A stretch of DNA of 64,000 nt from Pseudomonas sp. R76 (GCF_009834565.1 NZ_CP019428.1:2604001-2668000); one strand, 5' to 3'. Shown: positions 1 through 8,522, counted from the stretch's first letter. The notes: a model not told the origin generated them from the letters alone. Translations and numbers: made by a program.

Positions 1-102
1 ATCACCACCTACGTCACCGACCTGAAGACCGTGGAAGTGATCAGCAAAAGTACCGACCCGGTAGCGTTTGCCAAGGAGATCACCGCCGATGTCTTCAGTT
101 GA
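1..102 (+). CDS. ABC importer substrate-binding protein, C-terminal end (partial)
   Basis: The first 33 codons read in frame to a TGA at 100-102 and the start lies outside the window. The residues (ITTYVTDLKTVEVISK..., ending ITADVFS) fit the C-terminal helix of a periplasmic NitT/TauT (SsuA-like) solute-binding protein. The identity rests mainly on position: the next two genes are the permease and ATPase of the same type of importer, and the permease start overlaps this gene by 14 bases, which implies one operon with translational coupling. The substrate cannot be read from this fragment. Confidence 0.6.
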   Translation: MTTYVTDLKTVEVISKSTDPVAFAKEITADVFS

Positions 103-1078
103 TGCGGTAACGCTGAGCCCCGCCAAAACCTTCAACGTCTGGTGGCAGGGCGCAACCGTAGTCGCGGCCTGGGTGGCCGTGGCACTGCTGATCAGCTATT
201 GGCCCAATGCCGTACGCAATTGGCCGATGACGCAAGGGCTGGCCAACCTGTGCGTCGGCGTGGCGGCGGTGTTCATCGTGTTGAGTCTGTTGGGTCGGCA
301 CTTTTCCAGGCTGGGCCTGCGCTTGCGCAGTGCCGGGCCTTGGTTGATCGCCTTACCGATATTGCTGGGCCTGTGGGAGTTGCTCACCGCCAAGTTGGCG
401 CTGTTGCCGGTGCCGTTTTTCGCACCGCCCCAGGCGTTGCTTGCGGTGTATATCGAAGACTACCCGCGCCTGGCCGACAGCCTGCTGCATTCGGCGCTGT
501 TGCTGGGCTCGGGCGTGGCGTTGGGCGCGGCCACCGGCTTCGTCGCCGGCGTGGCGATTGGCTGGTCCACGCGCATCGGCTACTGGCTGCACCCGGTGCT
601 GCGCATCCTCGGCCCGGTGCCGTCGACGGCGTTGTTGCCGCTGTGTTTTTTCCTGTTTCCCAGCAGCTGGAGCGCCAGCGTTTTTCTCATCGCCCTGGCC
701 ACCTGGTTTCCGGTCACGGTGCTGACCTGGTCGGGTGTGGCAAGTGTCGATAAAGCCTATTACGACGTGGCGCGCACGCTGGGTGCCAAGCCAGGTTTCC
801 TGATCTTTAAAGTGGCGATTCCTGCCGCGCTGCCCCATGTGTTCGTTGGCCTGTTCATGGGCTTGGGCGCGTCGTTCTCGACCTTGGTGGTGGCAGAAAT
901 GATGGGGGTGAAATCCGGTATTGGCTGGTACTTGCAATGGGCCCAGGGTTGGGCGGCTTACGCAAATATGTACGCGGCGCTGCTGATCATGGCGTTGGCC
1001 TGTTCGGGGTTGATCACCGGGCTGTTCTTGCTGCGTGATCGGTTGTTGGCCTGGCAGAAAGGAGCGATGAAATGGTAG
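89..1078 (+). CDS. ABC transporter permease, NitT/TauT (SsuC-like) family
   Basis: A 329-residue inner-membrane protein with several long hydrophobic segments. It carries the BPD_transp_1 type permease region over roughly residues 130-320, with an EAA-like loop near 226-248 (ARTLGAKPGFLIFKVAIPAALP region) that would contact the ATPase. I chose the ATG at 89 over one 21 bases upstream because it gives the usual overlap with the preceding gene. Its stop overlaps the ATPase gene. The family imports sulfonates, taurine, nitrate/cyanate or thiamine precursors. Nothing here identifies the substrate, although aliphatic sulfonates are a reasonable guess for a pseudomonad. Confidence 0.88.
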   Translation: MSSVDAVTLSPAKTFNVWWQGATVVAAWVAVALLISYWPNAVRNWPMTQGLANLCVGVAAVFIVLSLLGRHFSRLGLRLRSAGPWLIALPILLGLWELLTAKLALLPVPFFAPPQALLAVYIEDYPRLADSLLHSALLLGSGVALGAATGFVAGVAIGWSTRIGYWLHPVLRILGPVPSTALLPLCFFLFPSSWSASVFLIALATWFPVTVLTWSGVASVDKAYYDVARTLGAKPGFLIFKVAIPAALPHVFVGLFMGLGASFSTLVVAEMMGVKSGIGWYLQWAQGWAAYANMYAALLIMALACSGLITGLFLLRDRLLAWQKGAMKW

Positions 1079-1860
1079 CCCTGGCACACGCGGTAGCGGC
1101 GCCGGCGGGGTTGGCGCTGCGCATTGAAAACCTCAGCCATGGCTTTGCCCTGGACGGTCAGCAACTGCCGGTGCTGGAGCGGGTTTCGCTGGATGTCGCA
1201 CCGGGTGAGTTTGTGGCGTTGCTCGGGCCGTCGGGGTGTGGGAAATCCACCTTGCTGCGCCTGGTGGCAGGGCTGGAGCCGGCGGATTCTGGGCGGTTGC
1301 TGGCCGATGGTGAGCCGATCACCGGGCCGGACCCGAGCCGGGTGGTGGTGTTTCAGGACCCGACCTTGTACCCATGGCGGCGAGTATGGGACAACGTAGC
1401 GCTTGGCCTGGAGGCCCAGGGTTTGCTCAAGACCCATGCCGGCAAGGTTGATGAAGCGTTGGAAAAAGTCGGTTTGAGTGCCTTCGCCCGTGCTTACCCT
1501 CGGCAGCTGTCCGGTGGCATGGCGCAGCGGGTGGCATTGGCGCGGGCGCTGGTGAATCAGCCGCGATTGCTGATCCTGGATGAGCCGCTGGGCAAGCTGG
1601 ATTCGCTGACGCGCATCACCATGCAAAAGGAGTTGATCGAGTTATGGCAGCGCCAGGGCTATACGGCGTTGCTGGTGACCCATGATGTGGAAGAGGCGTT
1701 GCTGCTGGCTAATCGCGTGATTGTGTTCAGTGACCGGCCGGCGAAGATCCAGGCGCAGTTGACGATTGATCGGCCGTACCCTCGGCACCGCGATGATGCT
1801 TATCTGGTGGAATTGCGGCGGGAGATTTTGGGGCTGCTGGGGTTGGGGAGCAGCTGGTAA
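1072..1860 (+). CDS. ABC transporter ATP-binding protein, NitT/TauT (SsuB-like) family
   Basis: A 262-residue cytoplasmic ATPase that powers the importer encoded just upstream, overlapping the permease gene by 7 bases. All nucleotide-binding motifs are present: Walker A GPSGCGKST at 52-60, Q-loop Gln95, signature LSGGM from 146, Walker B LLILDE at 166-171 and switch His204 (THDVEEAL). The PTLYPWRRVWDNVALGLE stretch after the Q-loop is typical of the nitrate/sulfonate/taurine subfamily. It is the last gene of the operon and is followed by about 500 bp of repeats. Confidence 0.92.
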   Translation: MVALAHAVAAPAGLALRIENLSHGFALDGQQLPVLERVSLDVAPGEFVALLGPSGCGKSTLLRLVAGLEPADSGRLLADGEPITGPDPSRVVVFQDPTLYPWRRVWDNVALGLEAQGLLKTHAGKVDEALEKVGLSAFARAYPRQLSGGMAQRVALARALVNQPRLLILDEPLGKLDSLTRITMQKELIELWQRQGYTALLVTHDVEEALLLANRVIVFSDRPAKIQAQLTIDRPYPRHRDDAYLVELRREILGLLGLGSSW

Positions 1861-1919
1861 TTGATCGTCCCCACGCTCTGTGGGAACGATCAGATCTTGC
1901 TGATGCGATGAGATCCAAC

Positions 1920-2008
1920 TGTGGGAGCGGGCTTGCTCGCGAATGCGGTTTGTCAGCCAATTTATCTGTCACTGACCCACCGCCTTCGCGAGCAAGCCCG
2001 CTCCCACA
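1920..2008. repeat. REP pair (inverted 24-bp REP sequences)
   Basis: TGTGGGAGCGGGCTTGCTCG at 1920 is matched by its inverted copy at 1985-2008, separated by about 40 bases. The whole unit with its left flank (1908-2010) is almost identical to 15983-16090, so this is a dispersed Pseudomonas REP doublet. It would fold into a strong cruciform or mRNA hairpin downstream of the ABC operon. Confidence 0.9.
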
Positions 2009-2009
2009 A

Positions 2010-2310
2010 TTGATCGTTCCCACGCTCTGCGTGGGAACGCCGCCTGGGACGCTCCGCGTCCCGCGTCCGCTTCTATCTCAAGGCCGATGTACAGGTGACG
2101 CAGAGCGCCACAGGATGCATTCCCACGCGGAGCGTGGGAACGATCAGGGTCGCGATGATGCTTGTCTGGTGGAGTTGATCGTCCCCACGCTCTGCGTGGG
2201 AACGCCGCCTGGGACGCTCCGCGTCCCGCACCAGCTTCTATCTCAAGACCGATGTACAGGTGACGCAGAGCGTCAGAGCATGCATTCCCCACGCGGAGCG
2301 GGTAATCCGG
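2010..2310. repeat. Two tandem copies of a ~135-bp palindromic repeat
   Basis: Copy one (about 2010-2147) and copy two (about 2177-2310) each begin with a GTTCCCACGCTCTGCGTGGGAA-type hairpin, continue with GGGACGCTCCGCGTCCC, share the middle TCTATCTCAAG(A/G)CCGATGTACAGGTGACGC region, and close with an inverted CACGCGGAGCGTGG arm. The second copy has a decayed right arm. Related but distinct units occur at 60690, 61398, 62515 and 62816. Apparent reading frames through this stretch are spurious. Confidence 0.85.
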
Positions 2311-2371
2311 GGCGCATCTTCACCCCCAAGGACGACGCCGAAGCCAACTTGAAGAAGCTGGCCCGCGTGGT

Positions 2372-2914
2372 TTAAACCAGCTCCTCTGCGCGCAATTGCA
2401 CACTCATAGCATCACAACTTTTCGCCCAGTCACTCAGCCATTGCGGCAGCGGTGGCGACGCTTCGGCCAACCCCAGCTCGCGCACGAAGTCTGCCGGGGG
2501 CAGGGTGCCTTTGGCTGAGCGAAACAGCCCGCGCATCACCACCACGCCGATCACACGGCCTTTGCTGACGAAACGGTGCTCCATCAGGCTCCACTTGTGG
2601 TCCCAGCCAAGCATGCGGGTGTGTACCTCGAACACTTCGAACAGCTTCAGTTCGCGGCGAAACTTGCCCCAGGTATCGCCCACGATCGGCAGGGCTTTGT
2701 TGCGCAGGGCCACGCGAAACGCGCCGGTACGCAGTACAAAATCCATCCGCGCCACATCCGCCAGGGAGAAATACCGGCCATTGGTGACATGCCGGTTGAT
2801 ATCCAGGTCCAACGGCCAGACCCGCATGCGCACCACGGTGGTCTCCAGGCCATGGGCCGGTGTGCGCCAGGGCCGACGGGACAGCATGTAGAGCAATCGA
2901 AACCAGAGATTCAT
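2372..2914 (-). CDS. Hot-dog fold acyl-CoA thioesterase-like protein (THEM6/4HBT_2 type)
   Basis: A 180-residue protein with one N-terminal hydrophobic stretch followed by a 4-hydroxybenzoyl-CoA thioesterase-like hot-dog domain. The DLDINRHVTNGRYFSLAD segment (residues 36-53) is the characteristic substrate-loop signature (Asp, His, Asn and Tyr conserved). Length fits the single-domain family, whose members hydrolyse acyl-CoA or acyl-ACP esters; the substrate here is unknown. It is transcribed alone, divergent from the broken GlxA-type gene at 3011. Its stop codon lies inside a TTTAAA shared with the end of a coding-like stretch on the other strand. Confidence 0.75.
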   Translation of the reverse strand: MNLWFRLLYMLSRRPWRTPAHGLETTVVRMRVWPLDLDINRHVTNGRYFSLADVARMDFVLRTGAFRVALRNKALPIVGDTWGKFRRELKLFEVFEVHTRMLGWDHKWSLMEHRFVSKGRVIGVVVMRGLFRSAKGTLPPADFVRELGLAEASPPLPQWLSDWAKSCDAMSVQLRAEELV

Positions 2915-3010
2915 AAACGCGCCAGGCAGTTGATCAGTGGCCGCACTCTACGGGCGAGGAATCGGCTAAGGTAGGTGCGCAAATGACTTATTACATGCGA
3001 AAAGCGCAAC

Positions 3011-3970
3011 ATGCACATTACCTTGCTCCTGGTCGACCAATGCTCCGCCGCCAGCGCCACCCTGGCCCTGGAAATGCTCAGCGCCGCCAACCTGTTCGCC
3101 GACAGCCCGCCGTTCGAGATCGTGGTCGCCTCCCTCGACGGCCAGGCCGTGGACGCCTGGGGCGGGCAGCGTTTGCAGGTGGGGTGTTCGCTCGCGCAGG
3201 TTCATCAGACCGACCTGGTGCTGATCCCTGGTTTTCTGTTTACCCTCAAGGAGGCTATGCCGAGCTTTCCCGCCTACGGGCCCTGGTTGCGCGAACGCCA
3301 TGCCCAGGGAACGGTGCTGGCGTCGATGTGCACGGCGACTTTTCTGCTGGCGGAGAGCGGCTTGCTGCACGGCTTGCGCGCCACCACGCACTGGGCGTTT
3401 GCCGGGTTTTTCCGGCAACGCTACGCGGGCGTCGCGTTGGATGACGCGCAGATACTCTGCGAATAAAACCGCGTGATCACCTGCGGTGGCGCCAGCGCCG
3501 CGATGGACCTGATGCTGCACCTGATCCGCCGCTTTGGCTCTCCCGAGTTGGCGCATACCTGTGGCAAATACTTGCTGGTCGACAACGTACGCACCGAGCA
3601 GTCGGTGTACGCCATGTGGTCATTGCCCAAGAACCACGGCGACGGCGAGGTCCTGCGGGTGCAGCATTGGCTTGAACAGCAGTTTGCCCAGGCGCTGGTG
3701 ATTGATGACGTGGCCCGGCGCTTTGGCTTTGGCGTGCGCAATTTCAAGCGGCGGTTCAAGGAGGCGACGGGCTATACGCCTATTGCCTATGTGCAAACCT
3801 TGCGCCTGGAGCGTGCCAAGCAGATGTTGGAATCAACGCGCATGACCCTCGAAAGCATCACCTACGCGGTGGGGTATGAAGACAGCAATTCGTTTCGTCG
3901 CCTGTTCCAGCAGCGCGTCGGCATGCTGCCGGCGGCGTATCGCAAGAAATTCCTCGCCACGGCAAGCTGA
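3011..3970 (+). pseudogene. GlxA-family transcriptional regulator broken by an in-frame stop
   Basis: Two abutting same-frame halves make one DJ-1/PfpI-AraC regulator. Codons 1-151 are the amidase-like ligand-binding domain (ending ...DDAQILCE) and codons 153-319 continue NRVITCGGASAAMD and then the AraC-type double helix-turn-helix, ending RKKFLATAS. A single TAA at 3464-3466 separates them. Family members read Glu-Gln-x-Arg here, so a CAA-to-TAA change is likely. No frameshift is present and both halves look unmutated otherwise, so the lesion is recent or is a sequencing error. A GTG at 3473 could in principle restart the DNA-binding half. Confidence 0.85.
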
Positions 3971-3971
3971 C

Positions 3972-4835
3972 TCAACGCCGCAGCTGCGCTTCACCTTCAA
4001 TGCACGCCACCAGAAATTCCATCACCACCTTTACCGACGGCGAACGGCGCATATCCGGGTACACCGTCAGCCAGATATCCCGCGCTGGGCCGTCGCCGGC
4101 GGTGGGCAGTCGCGCCAACAGCGGGTCGTGATCGCCCACCAATGTCGGCAACACCACCGCGCCGACCTGCGAGCGGGCGGCCATTTGCTGGGTGATCAAC
4201 TCGCTGGCGGCAAACACGATCGGGCGCTGGCCGCGCAGTTGGTGCAGCCATGCCTGTTGCGGCAAGTGATCACGGCTGCTGTCGTAGGCGATAAATGCCC
4301 ACTGGGCGGCGGGCAGTTGCGTGTACGCGGGCGCGCCGTACAGCCCGAAGCGCACCACGCCGACCTTGCGGCGCACCAGCGCATCCTCGTCGGGGCGCAC
4401 CGTGCGCAGGGCGATATCGGCTTCGCCCTTGTCCAGCGCCGCCAGTTGCGTGGAGGGCATCAGCACCAGGTTCAGCTGCGGGTATTGCGCGCGCAGCCGT
4501 GCCACGTGTGGCGCGATGCAGTGGTTGGCAATCGACGGCGGGCAACTGACGCGCACGGTGCCGGCCAGTTCGATGGAGGCCACGCGCGACAGGCGCATCA
4601 CTTCGGTGGCCATGTCGCCCATGCCCGCCGCCAATTCGGCCAGCGCCAGTCCTTGCGCGGTGAGCGGCCGGCTGCGGGGCAGGCGGTCGACCAGTTTTAC
4701 GCCGAGGGCTTTTTCCAGCGCGTCGACCCGCCGCCCGACGGTGGCGTGCTCCACCTGCAGCTCGCGGGCAGCCGCCGACAGCGACTGAGTGCGCGCCAAC
4801 ACGGTGAAGTAATACAGATCCTGCCAGTCAAACAT
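3972..4835 (-). CDS. LysR-family transcriptional regulator
   Basis: A 287-residue regulator. Residues 1-60 form the LysR winged helix (MFDWQDLYYFTVLARTQSLS..., VGRRVDALEKALGVKLVDR) and the rest forms the periplasmic-binding-like effector domain. The start was set at the ATG at 4835 because the frame upstream is antisense to the oxidoreductase gene and unlike the family. It is divergent from the quinone oxidoreductase gene at 4938, the classic arrangement for a LysR protein and its target, with a GGAATATTCC palindrome between them. Its stop lies one base beyond the end of the broken GlxA gene. The inducer is unknown. Confidence 0.9.
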   Translation of the reverse strand: MFDWQDLYYFTVLARTQSLSAAARELQVEHATVGRRVDALEKALGVKLVDRLPRSRPLTAQGLALAELAAGMGDMATEVMRLSRVASIELAGTVRVSCPPSIANHCIAPHVARLRAQYPQLNLVLMPSTQLAALDKGEADIALRTVRPDEDALVRRKVGVVRFGLYGAPAYTQLPAAQWAFIAYDSSRDHLPQQAWLHQLRGQRPIVFAASELITQQMAARSQVGAVVLPTLVGDHDPLLARLPTAGDGPARDIWLTVYPDMRRSPSVKVVMEFLVACIEGEAQLRR

Positions 4836-4870
4836 CGGGTTATTTCCGCACAGAGGCTGGGAAGGAATGG

Positions 4871-4880
4871 GGAATATTCC
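4871..4880. promoter_or_regulatory. Candidate operator palindrome between LysR gene and oxidoreductase gene
   Basis: GGAATATTCC is a perfect 10-bp palindrome in the 102-bp divergent gap. It is placed where a LysR protein would bind to repress its own gene and activate 4938. A looser ATTCC/GGAAT pair surrounds it. Functional assignment is inference from position and symmetry. Confidence 0.35.
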
Positions 4881-4937
4881 TACCGAGCCTGTCCTTTTAC
4901 CATGGCCGCTTCCCAGTGCAAACGGAGTTGTTCCCCA

Positions 4938-5936
4938 ATGAAAGCCATCACCCTGCAAGCCTACGGCGGCCCTGAAGTTGCCCAACTGCGCCACGACGTT
5001 GCCAAACCCCAGGCGACGGCCGGGCATGTGCTGGTCAAGGTGGCCTGCGCCGGAATCAATTTCATGGACATTCACACGCGCCAAGGCAAATACGCCCACT
5101 CGGTCACGTACCCGGTGCGACTGCCGTGCACCTTGGGCATGGAAGGCGCCGGCGTGGTGGTGGAAGTCGGCCCGGGCGTGAGTCACTTGGCCGTTGGCGA
5201 CCGCGTGGCCTGGTGCATTGCCTGGGGCGCCTATGCCGAATACGCCCATGTGCCCGCCGACAAAATTGCGCAAATCCCCAACGCCATCCGCTTCGATCAG
5301 GCGGCGGCAGCGATGTTTCAGGGTTGCACCGCGCACTACCTGGTTGACGATGTCGCCCGTTTACACGCGGGCAGCACCTGCCTGGTTCACGCCGCGTCCG
5401 GCAGCATCGGCCAATTGCTGGTGCAGATGGCGCGGCGCTTGGGCGCCACGGTGTTCACCACCGGCAGCACCGCCGAGAAATGTGCGATTGCGCTTGCGCG
5501 CGGTGCCGACCAGGCGTGGACGTATGACGGTTTTGCCGACCAGGTGCTGCAAGCCACAGGCGGGCGCGGGGTAGATGTGGTCTTCGATTCGGTCGGCAAA
5601 AACACCTTGCGCGAGAGCTTTCGTGCCTGTCGCACCGGTGGTTTGATCGTCAATTATGGCAACGTCTCCGGCTCGCTGACCGACCTGGACCCGATTGAAC
5701 TGGGCGAGGCAGGCTCACTGTTTTTGACCCGGCCACGGCTGGCCGACCATATGGCCGATGGCGCGACGGTGCAACGGCGTGCCCATGCGGTGTTCGCGGC
5801 GATGCTGGAGGGTTCGCTGACGGTAGACATCGAAGGGCATTACAGCCTGGAGACGGTGCAGCAGGTGCATGCGCGCATCGAGGCGCGGCAACAGATCGGC
5901 AAGGCGGTGATGTGGGTGGACCGCGACCTGGACTGA
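4938..5936 (+). CDS. Zinc-independent NAD(P)H quinone oxidoreductase (MDR superfamily, QOR type)
   Basis: A 332-residue medium-chain reductase. It has the N-terminal GroES-like domain (GINFMDIHTRQGKY at about 43-56, typical of QorA) and a Rossmann domain with an AASGSIGQLLVQMA nucleotide-binding turn near 150-164. The catalytic zinc ligands of alcohol dehydrogenases are absent, as expected for quinone oxidoreductases, which use NADPH to reduce quinones or enones. ATG at 4938 is chosen because the long frame upstream is only antisense to the LysR gene. It is probably regulated by the divergent LysR protein. Confidence 0.88.
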   Translation: MKAITLQAYGGPEVAQLRHDVAKPQATAGHVLVKVACAGINFMDIHTRQGKYAHSVTYPVRLPCTLGMEGAGVVVEVGPGVSHLAVGDRVAWCIAWGAYAEYAHVPADKIAQIPNAIRFDQAAAAMFQGCTAHYLVDDVARLHAGSTCLVHAASGSIGQLLVQMARRLGATVFTTGSTAEKCAIALARGADQAWTYDGFADQVLQATGGRGVDVVFDSVGKNTLRESFRACRTGGLIVNYGNVSGSLTDLDPIELGEAGSLFLTRPRLADHMADGATVQRRAHAVFAAMLEGSLTVDIEGHYSLETVQQVHARIEARQQIGKAVMWVDRDLD

Positions 5937-5948
5937 ATCGGGGACGAA

Positions 5949-5974
5949 AAAAAACCGGCTGATCAGGCCGGTTT
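5949..5974 (-). terminator. Rho-independent terminator of the repeat-protein gene
   Basis: On the minus strand, AAACCGGCC-TGATCA-GCCGGTTT is followed at once by a run of T residues (an A-run at 5947-5954 on the plus strand). It lies about 25 bases past the stop of the minus-strand gene at 6000-6425. In the plus direction the hairpin has only a short T stretch, so it is a weaker terminator for the oxidoreductase gene. Confidence 0.8.
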
Positions 5975-5999
5975 GGGGTGCCCCGCGAACTGTGCGGGG

Positions 6000-6425
6000 T
6001 TATGCGTTGTTGCCATGCAAGCGATCAGCACCGCCTTCGGCCAGGCCACGTTCCTGCAAGCGATCAGCACCGCCTTCGGTCAGGCCACGTTCCTGCAAGC
6101 GATCAGCACCGCCTTCAGCCAGGCCACGTTCCTGCAAGCGATCAGCACCGCCTTCGGCCAGGCCACGTTCCTGCAAGCGATCAGCACCGCCTTCAGCCAG
6201 GCCACGTTCCTGCAGACGATCAGCGCCACCTTCGGCAACACGACGTTCCAGCAAACGGTCAGAACCCCCTTCGGCCACACGGCGTTCCAGCAGACGATCA
6301 GAACCGCCTTCCGCTACGTGGTTACCTTGCAGGCGATCCGCGCCGCCTTCAGCGACAACCGGGTGAGCAAAAGCGTTTGCAGCCAGTACCGAGAAAGCGA
6401 GGCTAAGCAAGAGTTGGCGTTTCAT
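6000..6425 (-). CDS. Small secreted protein built from nine 13-residue tandem repeats
   Basis: A 141-residue protein. Residues 1-20 are a clean Sec signal peptide (MKRQLLLSLAFSVLAANAFA, cleavage before His21). The mature chain is nine copies of a 13-residue unit with consensus (V/L)AEGGADRLQERG. Copies two and three carry SDRLLERR and the first and last end in GN(H/N). There is no cysteine and no membrane segment after the signal, so the product should be periplasmic or extracellular, acidic at AEGG and basic at ER. I chose the ATG at 6425, which gives the signal peptide and has a CGGAG motif upstream. Similar small repeat proteins occur in fluorescent pseudomonads, sometimes named phage infection protein, but I know of no demonstrated function. 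Confidence 0.75.
   Translation of the reverse strand: MKRQLLLSLAFSVLAANAFAHPVVAEGGADRLQGNHVAEGGSDRLLERRVAEGGSDRLLERRVAEGGADRLQERGLAEGGADRLQERGLAEGGADRLQERGLAEGGADRLQERGLTEGGADRLQERGLAEGGADRLHGNNA
6012..6362. repeat. 39-bp tandem repeats, nine units, in frame with the gene
   Basis: Nine units of 39 bp (for example GCAAGCGATCAGCACCGCCT followed by TCGGCCAGGCCACGTTCCT). The middle five units are nearly identical at the DNA level, while those at both ends are diverged. This pattern indicates recent expansion in the middle. Unit number is expected to vary between strains. Confidence 0.9.
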
Positions 6426-6572
6426 GAGGGTGTGCTCCGAGTGTTTTAGTTGGGTGCCGTTTGGCATGGGGTTGATGTTACGCGTTGGTGTTTTTAAGAG
6501 AACTTCATTGGGCTGATGGTGACTATCGATGCCAGCGATGACCCGTTTTGGGGCGGGCCATCGCGTCGACGG

Positions 6573-7295
6573 TCAAGGCATCTGCGGCCGGTCCTGAGGG
6601 CGCAGGTCGAAGACCAGCACCTCGGCATCCTCACCATGGCTCAGGCTAATGTGGCGTTCATTCCTCACACGGGCGCCGTCGCCTTCCTGCAAGCGCTGGC
6701 CGTTGACGTCCACGCTGCCCCTGGCCACATGGATGTACACGTGGCGATCCGGCGGCAGGTCCAGGGTCGCGGCTTCGGCGCCGTTGAACAGCCCGGCATA
6801 CACCCGTGCGTCCTGGCGCACATTCAGTGAGCCCTCGGCGCCATCCGGCGAGATGATCAACTGCAAGCGCCCACGTTTCTGCGCCGTGCTGAAGTGTTCC
6901 TGTTGATAGCGCGGTTCGGCACCGGCCTCATTTGGCACGATCCAGATTTGCAGGAAGTGCACGCCCTGGGTCTGGCTGTGGTTGAACTCGCTGTGGGCCA
7001 CGCCGCTGCCGGCGCTCATCAGTTGCACATCGCCAGGGCGAATCACCGAGCCGGTGCCCAGGGTGTCCTTGTGTTCCAGGGCGCCTTCGAGCACATAGGA
7101 GAAAATCTCCATGTCGCGGTGCGGGTGCTGGCCGAAGCCTTTACCGGCTGCGACGCGGTCGTCGTTGATCACCAGCAGGTCGGAAAAGCCCTGCTCGGCG
7201 GGGTTCCAGTAGCTGGCGAACGAGAAGGTGTGGAACGACTTCAACCAACCGTGATTGGCGGCGCCGCGGTCCGAAGCTTTGCGAAGGGTCAGCAT
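6573..7295 (-). CDS. Pirin family protein (YhhW-like bicupin)
   Basis: A 240-residue pirin. The N-terminal cupin holds the metal ligands His57, His59, His101 and Glu103 (GQHPHRD and GVAHSEF), the set used by YhhW-type quercetin 2,3-dioxygenases. The C-terminal cupin (about 150-240) lacks such ligands, as usual. Predicted cytosolic, binding Fe or a similar metal. The physiological substrate of bacterial pirins is often unknown. It is divergent from the GlxA-family regulator at 7477, with a 180-bp shared upstream region that makes it a plausible target. Confidence 0.9.
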   Translation of the reverse strand: MLTLRKASDRGAANHGWLKSFHTFSFASYWNPAEQGFSDLLVINDDRVAAGKGFGQHPHRDMEIFSYVLEGALEHKDTLGTGSVIRPGDVQLMSAGSGVAHSEFNHSQTQGVHFLQIWIVPNEAGAEPRYQQEHFSTAQKRGRLQLIISPDGAEGSLNVRQDARVYAGLFNGAEAATLDLPPDRHVYIHVARGSVDVNGQRLQEGDGARVRNERHISLSHGEDAEVLVFDLRPQDRPQMP

Positions 7296-7476
7296 GGTCT
7301 TGTCCTCAAGTGAGCGCGGGCTGCGTGATGCAGGGCGCTTGCGTTGAGAAGAAGATTAATGGTTACCGATAAATTCATTAAGAGGCTGAAATTTGAATAA
7401 TTGTCTCTTTAAAGTTGACAGTAAAAGCCGTGCCATAATGCCGCCTCGACTTCCTTCTCAATGGACTTATCCCCGC

Positions 7477-8427
7477 ATGAAAACCGTGGCCATGGCGCTG
7501 TTTCCGGACTTCCTCCTGCTCGACATGGCCGGGCCACTTGAAGTGTTTTCCATCGCCAACCGCTACCTGCCGGCGACCGCGCACTATCAGATCCTGACGA
7601 TTGGCACTGAGCCGGGCCTGCTGCGCGCGTCCAATGGCGTGCACGTGCAGCCCGACCTGCAACTGGACCAGGCCCACGACGCCTATGACCTGTTGCTGGT
7701 GCCGGGCGGCCCCGGCGCCTATAACGAATGTCACCCAGCGCTGCTGCCCTGGCTGCAGGCCGCCGCCCCACGGGCGCGGCGCTATGGCTCGATCTGCACC
7801 GGCGCGTTTGTGCTGGGGCATGCCGGGCTGCTCGACGGCCGCCGCGTCACCACCCACTGGCATTACACCGAGCGCTTGATCAAGGGCTTCCCCAAGGCGA
7901 TTGTCGAGACCGATCGCATCTACTTGCAGGATGGCCGCTTGATCACCTCCGGCGGGGTGACCGCCGGTATCGACCTGGCGCTGTCGATTGTCGCCCAGGA
8001 CCACGGCAAACAGGTGGCGGTGGACGTCGCCAAAGTGTTGTTGGTGGTGATGAAACGCCAGGGCGGCCAGGCCCAATTCAGCCCGATGACCGCTGCGGTG
8101 GCGCCGCTGGAAACCGCCATTACCCGCGTGCAGAACCAAGTGCTGGCGCAACTCGATCAGCCGTTCACTATCGACGCCATGGCCGCGTTGGCGGGCATGA
8201 GTGCGCGCCACTTCGCGCGGGTGTTCGCCAAGGAGGTGCAGATGACGCCCATGGCGTTCCTGCAAGGCGCGCGCATCGACCGCGCCCGGCACCTGCTGGA
8301 AACCACTGACCTGCCGCTCAAGACCGTGGCGTTTCACGCAGGCTTCGGCAGCGTGCGACACATGCGTTTTCTGTTCAGTGAAAAACTCGGCCTTAACCCG
8401 ACGCAATACCGCCAGCAGTTCAGTTAA
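7477..8427 (+). CDS. GlxA-family transcriptional regulator (DJ-1/PfpI domain plus AraC HTH)
   Basis: A 316-residue protein. Residues 1-175 form a DJ-1/PfpI-like domain (PDFLLLDMAGPLEVF near the start, SICTGAFVLGHAGLLDG with the nucleophile-elbow Cys, and RVTTHWHYTE). Residues 215-316 form the AraC double helix-turn-helix, ending GLNPTQYRQQF. ATG at 7477 matches the normal family start; the frame continues 28 codons upstream without similarity to the family. It is intact, unlike the related gene at 3011. Its ligand is unknown. The divergent pirin gene is the obvious regulatory candidate. Confidence 0.9.
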   Translation: MKTVAMALFPDFLLLDMAGPLEVFSIANRYLPATAHYQILTIGTEPGLLRASNGVHVQPDLQLDQAHDAYDLLLVPGGPGAYNECHPALLPWLQAAAPRARRYGSICTGAFVLGHAGLLDGRRVTTHWHYTERLIKGFPKAIVETDRIYLQDGRLITSGGVTAGIDLALSIVAQDHGKQVAVDVAKVLLVVMKRQGGQAQFSPMTAAVAPLETAITRVQNQVLAQLDQPFTIDAMAALAGMSARHFARVFAKEVQMTPMAFLQGARIDRARHLLETTDLPLKTVAFHAGFGSVRHMRFLFSEKLGLNPTQYRQQFS

Positions 8428-8522
8428 CGCCAGCATGGCTGTTTTGCGCACCTGATTGTCCGTGTCGCTCCCCGTGCCAGCATTGTCCTGTCACGGCGAG
8501 CTGGCAAGATAGCGACAGGCCC

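Noticed and set aside
1908..2375. 155-codon frame across the first repeat cluster
   Set aside because: Its translation only reflects repeat units that recur elsewhere in non-coding positions; only the last ~25 codons look protein-like and are noted separately.
3876..4937. Long N-terminal extension of the quinone oxidoreductase frame
   Set aside because: The extension is antisense to the LysR gene; the family starts at the ATG at 4938.
6012..6362. Regular 39-bp repeats as a CRISPR array
   Set aside because: Units are contiguous without unique spacers, stay in frame, and encode the repeat part of an exported protein with a signal peptide.
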